A DNA stretch of 64,000 bases from Polysphondylium violaceum (GCA_000277445.1 AJWJ01000039.1:1-64000), one strand, 5' to 3'; shown: positions 20,246 through 31,450, numbered from the stretch's first letter. Translations and numbers: made by a program. Notes: a model not told the origin generated them from the sequence alone.

Positions 20246-22478
20246 TTACAAAGGGAATTCATCAGTAAATTGATTAATATCTCTTGTATTTAAATTAATC
20301 TTTTGAACCAAATCTTCTCTATTCATTAATCTAAATACCATTTTCAAGTTATCCCAAATGTGAGTAGATTCTGGATGAATTGAAATTGCACCTAAAAAAG
20401 TTTGGGCAGCCTCTCTATACATGTTCAAGGACAAATAAGAGATACCCAAATTACTTCTTGCTCTGACATAGGTTGGTTTTTGCTCCAAAGCTTTAAAATA
20501 GGCACCAAGGGCCTCTTGACTCTTGTTGCTGTTGGCGAGTGTGGCGCCTAATTTGTTCCACAACTGATAGTCTTGTGGACTGTGTTGGAGGGCAACTTTG
20601 AAGCAATCTACGGCCTTTTCGTATTCATAAGACATGTTGTACAATAGACCCAAAGCAGTTTGCACTTCAGGATCTGGATTGTTTGGTTTGGTTCTGGCAG
20701 CCTCTAAAAAGAGATCCGAGGTCATATTGTGTCTCTTCCATGTGTCAACGTATGGGTTGTCAGTGTCCATTGGGGGTCTGTGACGGAGGATGTGAGAGTA
20801 GTCGGGATTGATACGAAGCCAGTCTTCTAAAGTGTCGAGTGCTTTTTCTTTTTGATAGTCGTTTGTGTAGCTGACGGCCAAGGCAATTCTAGCCTTGGGG
20901 TTTTGTGGATCCAGTTGAAGACACTTGGACAAACAAATGATGGCGTTGCCATCTTGATCATTTTCTGCATGAGCCAAACCCAAATACATCCAGGCTGTGC
21001 TATTGTCTGGGTTTCTCTTGACCTCGCTCTCGAGTGAGGCGATGGCGTCTGAAATCAAACCCTCGTTAAAGAGATCCAAACCTCTCTCCAATGTGTCTTG
21101 TTCATTGATTTGGTCAATGGTGAATTGATACTCTGCCAAACGATCAGCAGTGGCATGTTCATGAAAGCTTTCATAGTCGTCGGTCCATTGTTGGACGTCT
21201 TCGTGGTGTTCCTTTTGGAAATTTGGATTGTGAACCACTTCATTGTCGACAATGGTAGACTCTCCTGTATTTAATTGATTCATAAACTTCATAAATTTGG
21301 AATTCTTTAATTTGGGATCATTGATTTGAGTGATTGGTCTGGTAATGTCAGATAGTGTCTTTCTTGCAGTTTCATCCCATGCAGCATCGACACTCTTGTC
21401 ATCGTAACCTTGCTCCCAAGCAGATTCAAATGGGTCAAATCCTCCCTCGTCCTCTTCAAACCATGCATTCTCGTAATCCTCTTGATGATCTGCTTCTTCC
21501 CATGCATGTGCAAAGTCTTCTCCAACCTCTGGAATGATCTCATGTGGGACATCATTACGATATGGATCCTCTAAATAACCTGTGTTTGTAGTGGTGGTTG
21601 TAGTTCTATGATAATCGTTTTCCCAATCATTGCTCTTCCAATGTTGATCAAAATCTTCAAATTGTTTATCAACCATTTGTTCTGGATTAATATCTAAAGA
21701 ATCAAATAATCTATTTAGTTGGTCATTTGTAAATCCTCTATCATCTATTATAATTATTATTAATATATTAATATTAATAGCTCTCTACTCGAAACTAAAC
21801 AAACTAAGAAAGTACTAACCCTCTGATATATGACGGAACAAAACCTCTGTTCTATTTTTAATTTTAAATTTATCTTCATGACTAAGTCCGATATCGTCAA
21901 GTGGTATAGTTTGCATTAAATGCTATAATTATAAATAAATATATTAATATCTATATATTCATGTCATCCTATGGCTATATTATACCTTTTCTTTAGTTGA
22001 CATTATAAAATCTTGAAAGAATCTTTGAAGTTGTTCTGCTACATGAGAAACTGGTGGTTGATGTTGTTGTTGAAAATCATCTTGATCTCTAAAATTTAAA
22101 TTTCTATCCATCATCAAATTAATATCTTCATCACCACCTCCTCTATGAAATACATTATCTAAATGTGGCTATATTATTGTTATTATTATTATTATTAATA
22201 TTAATATATGTATCTGTATTCTATCCTATTAAACAACAACACAACAACAACATACTTCATCATATTCTTCATCTTCAAATATTTGATGTTCACCTCCTTC
22301 CCATCGATCCTATAATAAGAATTAGTATTTATAATGGTATAGGTACTACATTCTATTATTCACTAAACACACATACATGATATAAACCATTTTTATCACT
22401 AGTGAATCCTTGCATAAAAGAACCCATAGCATTTGGTTGTGAACATTCTCCTTCAACTAAATCTCTAAATACAGACAT
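20246..22478 (-). CDS. pex5: Peroxisomal targeting signal 1 receptor PEX5 (5 exons)
   Basis: Exons are 22478-22377, 22309-22256, 22168-21986, 21922-21820 and 21744-20246; all junctions are GT-AG and in phase, giving about 646 residues. The N-terminus MSVFRDLVEGECSQPNAMG carries the conserved Cys used for receptor recycling by ubiquitination. The middle has several W-x-x-x-F/Y pentapeptides (WENDY, WTDDY, WEQGY), which dock on PEX14/PEX13. The last ~280 residues are TPR units (AWMYLGLAHAENDQDGNAI, LWNKLGATLANSNKSQEALGAY) that bind the C-terminal SKL-type signal of cargo. It shuttles between cytosol and the peroxisomal membrane. Length and architecture match the family. Confidence 0.95.
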
Positions 22479-23091
22479 TTTCTTGTTCTTTATCCTACTT
22501 TATATTATAAATCCGAGTGCAGAGAAATGAATAATCTTTTTTTAATTAAATGCACAGTCAGTGCGGTGCTCTAACCAATAAAATGAATGAAATAGAAAAA
22601 AAAAAAAAAAAAAACAACAAATACACACAATATTATATTATATGATGTAAAGTGGAAGTGTTATGAACTAATATAATACCAATTAGAGAAAACACATAGA
22701 GAATTAGATTTTTGTTTTTGATATTTTCAAATCTATGACAAAAAAAACAAAAATGAATTTTATTTATTTATTTTTTTTATATTTCCCCAAAAAATGTCGT
22801 TATTTTCATGACTTCACGGAAAACGATATAAAAGTGATGATGAGACAAAAAAGTTCATTTCTACTATGAATTTGAATATCTGATTGGGAAAAAGTATTGG
22901 GGCTCATGACTAGCCCCATTCAGAAATTAGAAAGAGTAGTAAATGGGATGATGAGACAATATATGTGAGTGGAGTGAGAGTGTGTAGTGTGTGACGGAGG
23001 GGTGAAAACAAACACACACATTTGTTCCAAACATTTCTATTATTATTTATATATTATAATTTATTTAAAGGTTGTTTAAATTTAAAATTAA
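22479..23091. other. Spacer upstream of PEX5
   Basis: This is promoter territory for minus-strand PEX5, followed by the 3' side of the next minus-strand gene. It contains a tRNA D-arm-like segment at 22551-22581 on the minus strand, a GATGATGAGACAA word present twice (near 22836 and 22953), a short GGGGCT/AGCCCC hairpin at about 22900-22918, and TG-rich sequence at 22970-23020. No coding sequence is seen. Confidence 0.45.
22551..22581 (-). other. tRNA D-arm-like fragment
   Basis: Read on the minus strand the segment is TTGGTTAGAGCACCGCACTG followed by ACTGTGCA. The start matches the consensus D-arm of many tRNAs (TTGGTTAGAGC), and the rest can form a small anticodon-arm-like hairpin (GCAC/GTGC). 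No acceptor or T arm is present, so it is not a functional tRNA gene. It may be a fragment or chance. Confidence 0.35.
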
Positions 23092-23634
23092 TTAATTATC
23101 TACAGTAGTACTATCGTTTACTCTAGCAGCCATTTTATCTTGGAATGCTTGTTTTCTTTGTCTTTCTTTGGTCATAAATTGATCGTAATTCTCTTTACGT
23201 TTTTCTTTGATTTCCTTGAGGGTCTTTTTGTCTTGTTGATGTTTATCTAAAAGTTTTTGATGACGACGTTGTTTCCAACCGTTGGGTGTGTCTTCAAATT
23301 CGTCGACACGGGCTTTATAATTTACTTTGGGTGCTACTTTTGAGGCATCATAGGCGGGGAGATGAGCGGGTGGGGCTAATCTCCAATCTGTGATTGGTTT
23401 TTGTTGTTTGAGTGTAATAAATGTTTGACGACGTTGATGGTCTCTCTTTACACGTAACTTTCTAGCTCTGGTTGGTTCTTTACCTTCTTTTTTATGCTCT
23501 GATTCTAAAATGTGTTTGGGAAACTCGACAGACTCAATCACCAAACTGTAGTTTCTAATTCCTGTTGTTAAACTGGATTTTTGTATGGAAAGTGTTGAAA
23601 ATGATTTACTGATTCCCTTTATTAAACCTTGCAT
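23092..23634 (-). CDS. Basic protein, probably mitochondrial, unknown function
   Basis: 180 residues in one exon. The first ~30 residues (MQGLIKGISKSFSTLSIQKS) lack acidic residues and are rich in Ser, Lys and Arg, like a mitochondrial presequence. The rest is strongly basic, with a conserved-looking PPAHLPAYDASKVAPKVNY stretch and a long charged helix or coiled coil toward the C-terminus (DKKTLKEIKEKRKENYDQFM). Size, charge and presequence would suit a mitochondrial ribosomal or RNA-associated protein, but that is inference. I do not recognise a family. Confidence 0.75.
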   Translation of the reverse strand: MQGLIKGISKSFSTLSIQKSSLTTGIRNYSLVIESVEFPKHILESEHKKEGKEPTRARKLRVKRDHQRRQTFITLKQQKPITDWRLAPPAHLPAYDASKVAPKVNYKARVDEFEDTPNGWKQRRHQKLLDKHQQDKKTLKEIKEKRKENYDQFMTKERQRKQAFQDKMAARVNDSTTVDN

Positions 23635-23957
23635 TTTATTTTATATATATATATGTGTGTCTGTATTTTATCTGCTATATTATTACTACTACTGCTATAT
23701 GACTAATTGATCAGATTATATACACTATTATTAATGCTATAAATGGGTGAGGGATAGTATTGATTGATCAATAGTGGTATAGGGGTGTGTTTTATGACTT
23801 GCAAAAAACGGATAAAAAAGACAATGAATGCAAAAATTTTTCAAAAAAAAGATTTTTCATTTTTCGCGTTTTGGGGAACTTCGATATCTCGTATTTTGTT
23901 GTGTGTGAATATTTGTCATAGTTTTATATGCACATATATAGATAGATATATATTATA
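23635..23957. other. Divergent spacer, 323 bp
   Basis: This lies between two divergent start codons and presumably contains both promoters. It has TATATATA tracts at each end and an A/T-rich core. No gene or recognised site is seen. Confidence 0.4.
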
Positions 23958-25331
23958 ATGGAAGAAGAAATACCAGATTCATGGGATGATATAGAGGGTG
24001 ATGATTCATACAGTCAATTACCAGAAAAACATAGACAGAAAACAACAGATGCTATACATTCGCTATCAAAAGAACTAAACGACTTGGTGTTGGATTATCA
24101 GAAGTCATATGGGTCTTTAGCCGACGACTCGGATTTCAACCAAAATACATTTTTTTATGACAATGTGGTTCAGTCTCATTTAACTACTAAACCATCAGAG
24201 GTCGTAGAGAACTCGTCGTCGTTGGATGAACCTTTGTTATTGATAAATTTTACACAATGGTCGCAGGGTAAAATTAAATGGAATAGTACAAGTAAATCTG
24301 TAGACCATCAGTCTTTATTTGACAAATTAATAGATAAATTAGATAATGATGAATTGGTATTTACTCAAATGACAGATGACTTGCTCGAGAGAGAATTGGC
24401 TTTTCATACAACCAGCACTCAATGGAAGTCTGATATCAAACAATTGGAGCAAAAGTATGAGGGTGATTACTTTTCATGCATTAGTTATCCTACTTTTTTA
24501 GGTGGATTCTTGGTAGAGAATCTATGGAGTAAAGTAAAAGAAAAGACTCAATGGAAGTCTGTCAATATTTTAAAATGTCTTTATTTGGCAAAGACAAATA
24601 GATCGCTCTTGTATAAACATAATATGGCTTTGGCTTTAGAGTTTATGGCTATGGAGCAAGATTTATTAGGTCCCACTGCAAAAAAACTTAAACAAGAAGA
24701 AGAATTGGAGGAACAACAATTGATGAAATCTTATCAAGAAAGAGTACAAAAGCATTATGAGCAAGAGATAAATGACGGAATTATAAAAAACCTACAACAA
24801 CAAATATTTAATTCAGAAGGTATAAATAATAATATTCAACAAGAAGTTGAAAAAGAAGAAGAAGAAGAAGAAGAGGAAGAGGAAGAAGAGTATTATGATG
24901 ATGATGAAATGCAACAAGATCAAGAAGAAGAGGATGCTAATGATAATGGGGAAGAAGAGGAAAATGATGAATCAAATACAGAATCTAGTGTAATTGAAGA
25001 TGATGTAGAAGATGCAGATAATGAATTGGAAGATGAAGATAAAAGTAGAAAGAATAAAAAAAAGAGTATAGAAGAAAAGAGAATAAGAGAGTTGGAGAAT
25101 GAAAAAGCATTAAAATTAAAACAAAGAAATCAATTAGAACCTCCACCGGTATTACAAAATATTTTGGATAAAGTTATTGCAATGATATTTATTAAATTAT
25201 TTGTGCCTCCTAATCAAGATAAATCTAAACATTTCCAACAACTCTCGGTTATTCAAGAATCAATTAAAGATAAATGGGTAGAAGAATTTGGCTGTCTTCC
25301 TCCAAATTGTTTATGGAGAGAAGATATATAA
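23958..25331 (+). CDS. Acidic protein of unknown function
   Basis: 457 residues, beginning MEEEIPDSWDDIEGDDSYSQ. The first ~250 residues look globular, with several Trp residues (FTQWSQGKIKWN, LWSKVKEKTQWKS) and two 'TQWKS' words. A Glu/Asp-rich low-complexity block follows at about residues 295-370, then a charged helix and a conserved-looking C-terminus ending GCLPPNCLWREDI. No signal peptide or membrane segment is visible. I do not recognise the family. Confidence 0.8.
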   Translation: MEEEIPDSWDDIEGDDSYSQLPEKHRQKTTDAIHSLSKELNDLVLDYQKSYGSLADDSDFNQNTFFYDNVVQSHLTTKPSEVVENSSSLDEPLLLINFTQWSQGKIKWNSTSKSVDHQSLFDKLIDKLDNDELVFTQMTDDLLERELAFHTTSTQWKSDIKQLEQKYEGDYFSCISYPTFLGGFLVENLWSKVKEKTQWKSVNILKCLYLAKTNRSLLYKHNMALALEFMAMEQDLLGPTAKKLKQEEELEEQQLMKSYQERVQKHYEQEINDGIIKNLQQQIFNSEGINNNIQQEVEKEEEEEEEEEEEEYYDDDEMQQDQEEEDANDNGEEEENDESNTESSVIEDDVEDADNELEDEDKSRKNKKKSIEEKRIRELENEKALKLKQRNQLEPPPVLQNILDKVIAMIFIKLFVPPNQDKSKHFQQLSVIQESIKDKWVEEFGCLPPNCLWREDI

Positions 25332-25799
25332 TAAATAAATTAAATAAAACAATTTATGTATAAATTTTAAAACAATATTCTAGAAACCCACATGATGTCA
25401 TCGATGGCATTCTCATCAGAATTTTTTGTCGAAGTTTCTGATGAAAACTGATGGCATTCTCACAGCAATAGTATCCTCGAAACCCATATGATGTCATCGA
25501 TGGCATTCTCATCAGAAATTTTGACAAAAATTTCTGACGAAAACTTTTTAGGCAGCAAAACAAAACCAAAAAAAATGGGTCCCTCCAGGCTTGCGAAAAT
25601 ATCTTGAATTTTAATCTTTTTCTCAATTTTTAATCAAAAAAAAAAAAAAACCTATTTAAACAAACTAAAACTTTGTCTTTTGGTTTTCATCGAGTCATTT
25701 CATATACCTCGAGACCAATATTATATATAGATAAATATTTTAAAAATTTAATTCATTTAAAAATTTTTTTTTTTTAATTTTTCCAAATCTTTTTACAAA
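25332..25799. other. Spacer with a duplicated ~60-bp segment
   Basis: Two near-identical direct copies of a segment containing ATGATGTCATCGATGGCATT lie at about 25383-25445 and 25479-25545, with a third partial 'GATGGCATTCTCA' in between. The rest is AT-rich leader to the next FNIP gene. Short frames across the duplicates on the minus strand show no recognisable protein. Confidence 0.6.
25383..25545. repeat. Local direct duplication with internal inverted words
   Basis: Copy 1 begins at 25383 and copy 2 at 25479. They share GAAACCCA-ATGATGTCATCGATGGCATTCTCATCAGAA with one base difference in the first 38, then diverge. The words CATCAGAA and TTCTGATG within each copy are inverted relative to each other, so a single strand can fold. 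It may be a small mobile-element remnant or a duplicated structured RNA. Confidence 0.6.
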
Positions 25800-27641
25800 A
25801 TGGATTCAAATCAATTATTTTTTACAGCTTTTCGAGATGGATATCTCAGATCACTCATCACTGACCAAGTTATTGGTGGTGGGTTGATTAGTATCACTTT
25901 ATCATATTTAAATATAAATCACAAGCATTTGTATCTTTTGGACAGAGATACCACTTTGGTCAGATTAAATATCAATCAATTAAGCCAATTGGATGAGTAT
26001 CTTGACCATCCCCACAGAGAATTAATCAATAGTCTTTATATTGAAATAGAAGATCCAAGTAAAATCCAAGCAAGAGTATTTCCTAGTAGTGTTAGAGAAA
26101 TAAAACTATGTTGTACCAAAGATGAAAGTGAATCTCAAGGTGAATTGGATGTTGCCTTTATTCCATCCTCTGTTTCAAAAATAGATTTATTTAATGTGCA
26201 TGGTTCTATAAAGGGTTGTTTTTCAGACAGTGTAACTGAAATAACTATTGGAAGTACCTATACAAAGCAATCAGATTTGGTAGATTCAATTTTAGCAAAT
26301 TTACCTAGTAAATTGGAGGCATTAACATTATTTGAAAACTACCCCATTCAAGGCACCTGTCCACTTCCAGAGACCTGTACAAGATTATTTTATACTGGTT
26401 CAGTTATATTATTATCAAAATTTCAACCATCTGGTAAAGAATTTCAACATTTTGGTTTTGGTATGGTTCAAACTTATGAAGAGTTTTCAATTTTAAGTGG
26501 CAACTCATGGATTAAAGATATTGGAATTAAATCGCTAAATGTCCCCCTTTCTGTCTCCTGTATTCCATCCTCTATTAGATCTATAGATTTCCAAGATGAA
26601 TATAATCTACCTTTGGTACCTGGTATTTTCCCAGAAAGCTTACAGGATTTGGTTCTTGAAACTGATCAACCCCTAGGGCCAGGTGTCCTTCCAATGAAAC
26701 TAAGTCAATTGGTACTTTCAACTATAATGCCCATTGCAATGAATGTTTTACCACCAAACTTAACAATTCTTTCCTTGAATGGATTTAATGAGCCATTATC
26801 ACCAAATGTTTTGCCATCCTCATTAGTCGATTTACATTGTAACTCATACAAGCATCCCTTAGAGGTTGGAGTGTTGCCCTCAGGTTTAAAAACTTTGGGT
26901 TTATCTCGCTATGATTCACCACTCTCTCCCAATGTTTTACCTTGTTCATTAAAAGAGTTAAATCTATTCTCTTTTCAACAATCACTAGGCCCAAATATCA
27001 TTCCCTCTAGTACAACAAAATTAACTTTAAACTCTTTCAATCAACCATTAGTAAAAGATGCTCTCCCAAAGTCTTTGATTGAACTCAATCTTCCAAATTT
27101 TAACAAACCTTTGGATAGCTCTGATGTTTTACCAAGTACTCTTGAGATCCTAAGACTTGATTCCTATTCCAAGCCATTCCCAACACCGGTATCTGCATTG
27201 GAAAGTCTTAAAGAATTAAATATTGCCAGTTTGAACAAATCTACACTTGCTTTAATTCCAGGTAACATAAAGAATCTATCCCTTGGATACAAAACTTGTG
27301 ATGATGGTCTATCTTTGCCATCAACTCTAACTGTTTTAAATCTAGTATCAAGGGGTATAAAAACTAAAATTGGCAAAGGTTTCATTCCCTCCAGTGTGAA
27401 AAGTTTAAGGATGTTTAGCTCAAATATTCAAGAAGGATCTATTCCAGAAGGTGTTGGCTATTTAAAAATGCAAGATCCAAAGCTTGAGCCAGGCTATCTT
27501 CCACAATCTCTCAATTATCTCGAAGTTTATATCAACTCTGGCACTATCAAAGCTCAAGATTTTATTGTAAAATACAAGGATATTTTGCCTAGCTCTCTCT
27601 CTTTAGAGATTGAGGGTATATTATATTGTAATAATTTATAA
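25800..27641 (+). CDS. FNIP-repeat protein 4
   Basis: 613 residues in one exon, beginning MDSNQLFFTAFRDGYLRSLITD. This is a divergent form of the N-terminal module (AFRD in place of IWRN). The central region is the clearest FNIP array in the window: repeated 'FN.PL.PNVLPSSL..L.L.S' units at about residues 310-460, for example LNGFNEPLSPNVLPSSLVDL. The four FNIP proteins share layout but little residue identity by eye. It is convergent with the kinase gene, the two stop codons being 24 bp apart. Confidence 0.88.
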   Translation: MDSNQLFFTAFRDGYLRSLITDQVIGGGLISITLSYLNINHKHLYLLDRDTTLVRLNINQLSQLDEYLDHPHRELINSLYIEIEDPSKIQARVFPSSVREIKLCCTKDESESQGELDVAFIPSSVSKIDLFNVHGSIKGCFSDSVTEITIGSTYTKQSDLVDSILANLPSKLEALTLFENYPIQGTCPLPETCTRLFYTGSVILLSKFQPSGKEFQHFGFGMVQTYEEFSILSGNSWIKDIGIKSLNVPLSVSCIPSSIRSIDFQDEYNLPLVPGIFPESLQDLVLETDQPLGPGVLPMKLSQLVLSTIMPIAMNVLPPNLTILSLNGFNEPLSPNVLPSSLVDLHCNSYKHPLEVGVLPSGLKTLGLSRYDSPLSPNVLPCSLKELNLFSFQQSLGPNIIPSSTTKLTLNSFNQPLVKDALPKSLIELNLPNFNKPLDSSDVLPSTLEILRLDSYSKPFPTPVSALESLKELNIASLNKSTLALIPGNIKNLSLGYKTCDDGLSLPSTLTVLNLVSRGIKTKIGKGFIPSSVKSLRMFSSNIQEGSIPEGVGYLKMQDPKLEPGYLPQSLNYLEVYINSGTIKAQDFIVKYKDILPSSLSLEIEGILYCNNL

Positions 27642-27665
27642 TAAATATATTTAAATTTAAACAAT

Positions 27666-29784
27666 TTATTTTACACAAATGATATCTTCAAAACCATCAA
27701 AATCTAAATTAATATTTGTTGATTGATTCTTTAAAAGTGGTGTAGATTCAGATGAATCTCCTGAGCCATCTGATGATGATGAACTAGAATTAACAAATGT
27801 TTGGTTCATAAAATTATTATTATTATTACTATTGTTACTCATTTGTTGTAAAGAATTGTGATAGTTTGAAAAAGAGTCCAAGGCATCATCACTAAAGACA
27901 AATGATTTTTGAGGATTTTGAAATGATTTTAAATTTAAAAAGGGACCAGGTTCATTTTTACTCTCGAAATCAAGCCAATTGATATCAGAGAACCATTTAT
28001 GTTTTCTAATTTCTTCAATAGAAATTCTACTATTTGCTTCGGAATCTAAAAGTTTTAAAACCAAATCTTGTAAATCTTGGCTAAATAAACAAGTAGAATT
28101 TATATTACTATTTTGATTATTATGATTATTGTTATTGATATTTAAATTAAAATCTACAACTCTATTAAATGAATTATTACTGTTATTAATTTGATTATTT
28201 TTGCTTGAGAAAGGGAGTTTACCAGTTATTAATTCAAAAATTAAAACACCTAAAGACCAATAATCAACAGGTTTCCCATGACCTTTGCCCAAAATAATTT
28301 CTGGTGCCATGTAATCCAATGTACCAACGATACTGGTTGTTTGACAATTTACTTTCTTAGAAAAACCAAAATCTGTAAGTTTAATATGACCATAGTTATC
28401 GATTAATATATTCTCTGGTTTAAGATCTCTATATACAATGTTTTGAGAATGTAAATATTCAATGGCCAACACCAATCCAACAATAATTTTTTTGGTAACT
28501 TGTTCTTTAAATCTTTGTTCTTTTTTTAAATAAAAATATAGATCACCATTGGTCACATACTCCATCATAAAGTAAAGATATCTTGGTGATTTAAAAGTGG
28601 CATAGAGCTTAACTATAAAAGGGTGGTCTAAGGATAACATAATATTTTTTTCATTGAAAATATGTTCTCTTTGTTTTAAATGAATAATTTTTGATCTATT
28701 CAATACCTTTGAACAAAAAAATAATCCCGAATCCTTATGTCTACATAATCTTGCTGTCCCAAATGAACCAGCCCCAATGATACCTAAAAAGTTGAAATGT
28801 GTGATTTTAGAGGTTGGCCAATTAATTGATAGAGCTGGAAAATCGTTTAAATTATAATCAAAATAAATTGGAGATTGTGACACTAAATGAGATATTGGTG
28901 CTATTGTGGGTGATGGAGTTGATGAAAATGTAGGAGTAGTTGATTGAGAATCTTGACCACTTGAATTACTACTATTATTTAAACTATTAATTATACTATA
29001 TGATGGAATAAATTGTTGTTGAACATATGAAGTGTTTGGCGTACTATTTCCTGAATGAGCCCAAATTGGAAAAGGAATTTGTTGAAATGGATATTGTGCA
29101 AATGGATATCTTGGTGTATATATAGGTGAATCCATTTGTTGACAATATGATTGAGATTTAGATTGATTATTAAAATTGAAAGGCAAAGGTTGATTTACAA
29201 ATAAAGAATTTAATTGGTGAGATAAGGCACTAGGTGAAAGTTGAACCATAGAGAATTGAGGTGAATAATTTTGGAAATATGAGCTAGGTGGTGTTGTCAA
29301 AACATGAGTCTTGGCATATGGATGATATTCATGTGATTTACTATTTATATTTGTTTTAATCTTTAATGTTTTCTTTTTAAAGTTATTTTTTATTTCGGTT
29401 TGATTATTATTACTATTATTGTTGATATTATTAATTTTACTATTATTAATATTATTATTATTGAATTGGGATAATGTTTGAAAAGGATAATAGTTATTAG
29501 GATCATAATTAAAATTGGTTTTTAAATTATTATCATTATTAGTATTGTTTTTATTATTTATATTATTATTTTTCTGTTCCTCGTTTGTTTTATTTATAAT
29601 TGTATTTCTATTATATACACTATTATTTTCACTATGATTTTTCTTTTTTGTATCATTATATATATTATTATTATTAGATGTTTTATTTATTTTATTATTA
29701 TTACGATTATTGTTATTATTTATGTTATAGTAGCTACTATTATTTTGATTTTGATTTTGATTATTATTATTATTATTATTATTA

Positions 29785-29816
<32 letters not shown>

Positions 29817-30262
29817 TATATTATTATTATTATTATTTACATTACTTAGATTATTTATATTTTTTGAAAAAGAAAATAATAAATCTCTGGCGCTACTAAT
29901 ATCTGAACTTTGATTCAGAGAAGGGTTAGGTTCCAAATGATAATTTTGATCTAAACTATTATTACTAGATTGATCTACACATTCACTCTTGCTCATATTC
30001 ATATCCCTCGTCGTTGTGGGAAATTCAGCCTTATTACTTAGAAAAGATAAAAGATGCTCATTATCAACTGAAATCTATGAAAATTGTTATTATTATTTTT
30101 TCAAAAAGATTATCAAATTAGAATTGAATATCAGTGTGCATGTATATTTACCTTTATCATTTCGTCAACTATATCTAATGCTCTTAGACATAACTTATTA
30201 ATTAAATCAAGAGTTTGAGTATTTATCTTAACATTATGTCCTCTAAAGTTTGAATTATCCAT
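27666..30262 (-). CDS. Asn-rich PKA-like AGC-family protein kinase (2 exons)
   Basis: Exons are 30262-30152 and 30074-27666 (phase 0), giving about 839 residues. The first ~440 residues are low complexity, with a long poly-Asn tract and Ser/Pro/Gln-rich sequence. The kinase domain follows: Gly loop GAGSFG, catalytic Lys in CSKVLNR, IVYRDLKPEN, DFGFSKK, TLDYMAPE, and HKWFSDINW before a C-terminal tail. YRDLKPEN, DFGF and the FSDINW ending place it among PKA/PRKX-like AGC kinases. It differs from PKA-C by an Asn-rich insertion after LPFSSK in the C-lobe and by lacking a terminal FxxF hydrophobic motif. All catalytic residues are present, so it should be active. Confidence 0.88.
29757..29835. 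repeat. (ATT)n trinucleotide tract encoding poly-Asn
   Basis: This is a nearly pure triplet run inside the kinase gene, coding for poly-Asn on the minus strand. Such tracts are common in dictyostelid coding exons and are length-polymorphic. Confidence 0.85.
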
Positions 30263-31450
30263 TTTAAAAGAGAAAAAAAAAAAAAACAACAATGCTCCCG
30301 AAAACAGAAAAAAACACACACAAATCTCTTGATTTTTTTTTTTATAAATCTATAAATCTTTTTGATTATTTCTTTTAAAACTATACATAATTCAAATACA
30401 CAAAAAAAGTATATATAAAGATAGATATAATGAAAAAAATATATAGTAAAATAAAGAGAGATAAAAAGAGATAAATATATATGTACAAAGAAAGAAAAGG
30501 AAAAGAGAAAAAAAAAAATTGAAAAAAAATCTGTTATAGACAAAAATGCTTTGAATTCATGTTTTTGGAAATAAAGGGTGGTGGTCCATAATCCACTAAA
30601 GAAACATCTCTTCAAGATAAGTTAGGATTAATAGTGATTAATAGAGATTAATATGAGATCGGGTGCAAAGTTGTATAGGATAGAAAAAAGTCAATGTTTA
30701 AAAACTATAAAACCCACACAAACTCTAAAAATAATATGTAAGATATGTAGATTATAAAGTCTAGTAGGGAGTGTTATCATTTTGTGCATATTGTGGTGCA
30801 CTGACCTCTGTTATCAATATTTGCAGAATGAGTGTTTTTTATTAAAAAAAAAAACAATATGGATATTTTTTTCAATCAATTTTTAATAATGGGGCATAGA
30901 TATGTGAGGGGAGAGGTTTGAAAAGATTTTCTCAATCCTCTTTGCCTACCCAACTTTTGAAATCCGAAATTCGAATGTTTAATTACGTGTTGCTAAATAT
31001 TTGTTTTTTTTTTTTAATACACATTTTAACTAAAAAGGCTGCTCAATCAATGGAGATAATTTATTTATTATTTTAATTAAAATAATAAATGCGATATAAA
31101 TCTCACTCGACGACCACGGTAGTGTTTTATCAAAAAACATTGTAAACTGTCAACCCTCTTGCACACTGCACTTTTCACCTCCAACACAACCACATATTCT
31201 AGATATTTTAGTGGGTCGCTCATCAAAAAAAGGGGGCCGTCAAAATGAGGATCAAAAAAAAAAATAAAAAAAAAATAAAAAAAATAAAAATTACAAAAAA
31301 CGAAACGATAATTTTCTAAAGAGGAGGCTGAGCCATAAGCAAGGGTAACAAGACATTATTACTTGTTGCATAGATATCTGGTCATATAATCATCACTACA
31401 CCATCCTCTTCACCCTTTCACCCACCCCCTAGTGGCACACTCAAATCAAA
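30263..31450. other. 1.2-kb divergent spacer, kinase to TARBP1
   Basis: This long AT-rich spacer presumably houses both promoters. It has many A-runs (31252-31300), a CT-rich stretch at 31150-31195 and CACCC-type sequence at about 31410-31435 just before the TARBP1 ATG. Reading frames in it are Phe/Lys/Ile-rich and unconvincing. Confidence 0.45.

Noticed and set aside
29634-29899. Ile/Tyr-rich frames on the plus strand opposite the kinase gene
   Set aside because: They are the complement of the poly-Asn (ATT) tract.
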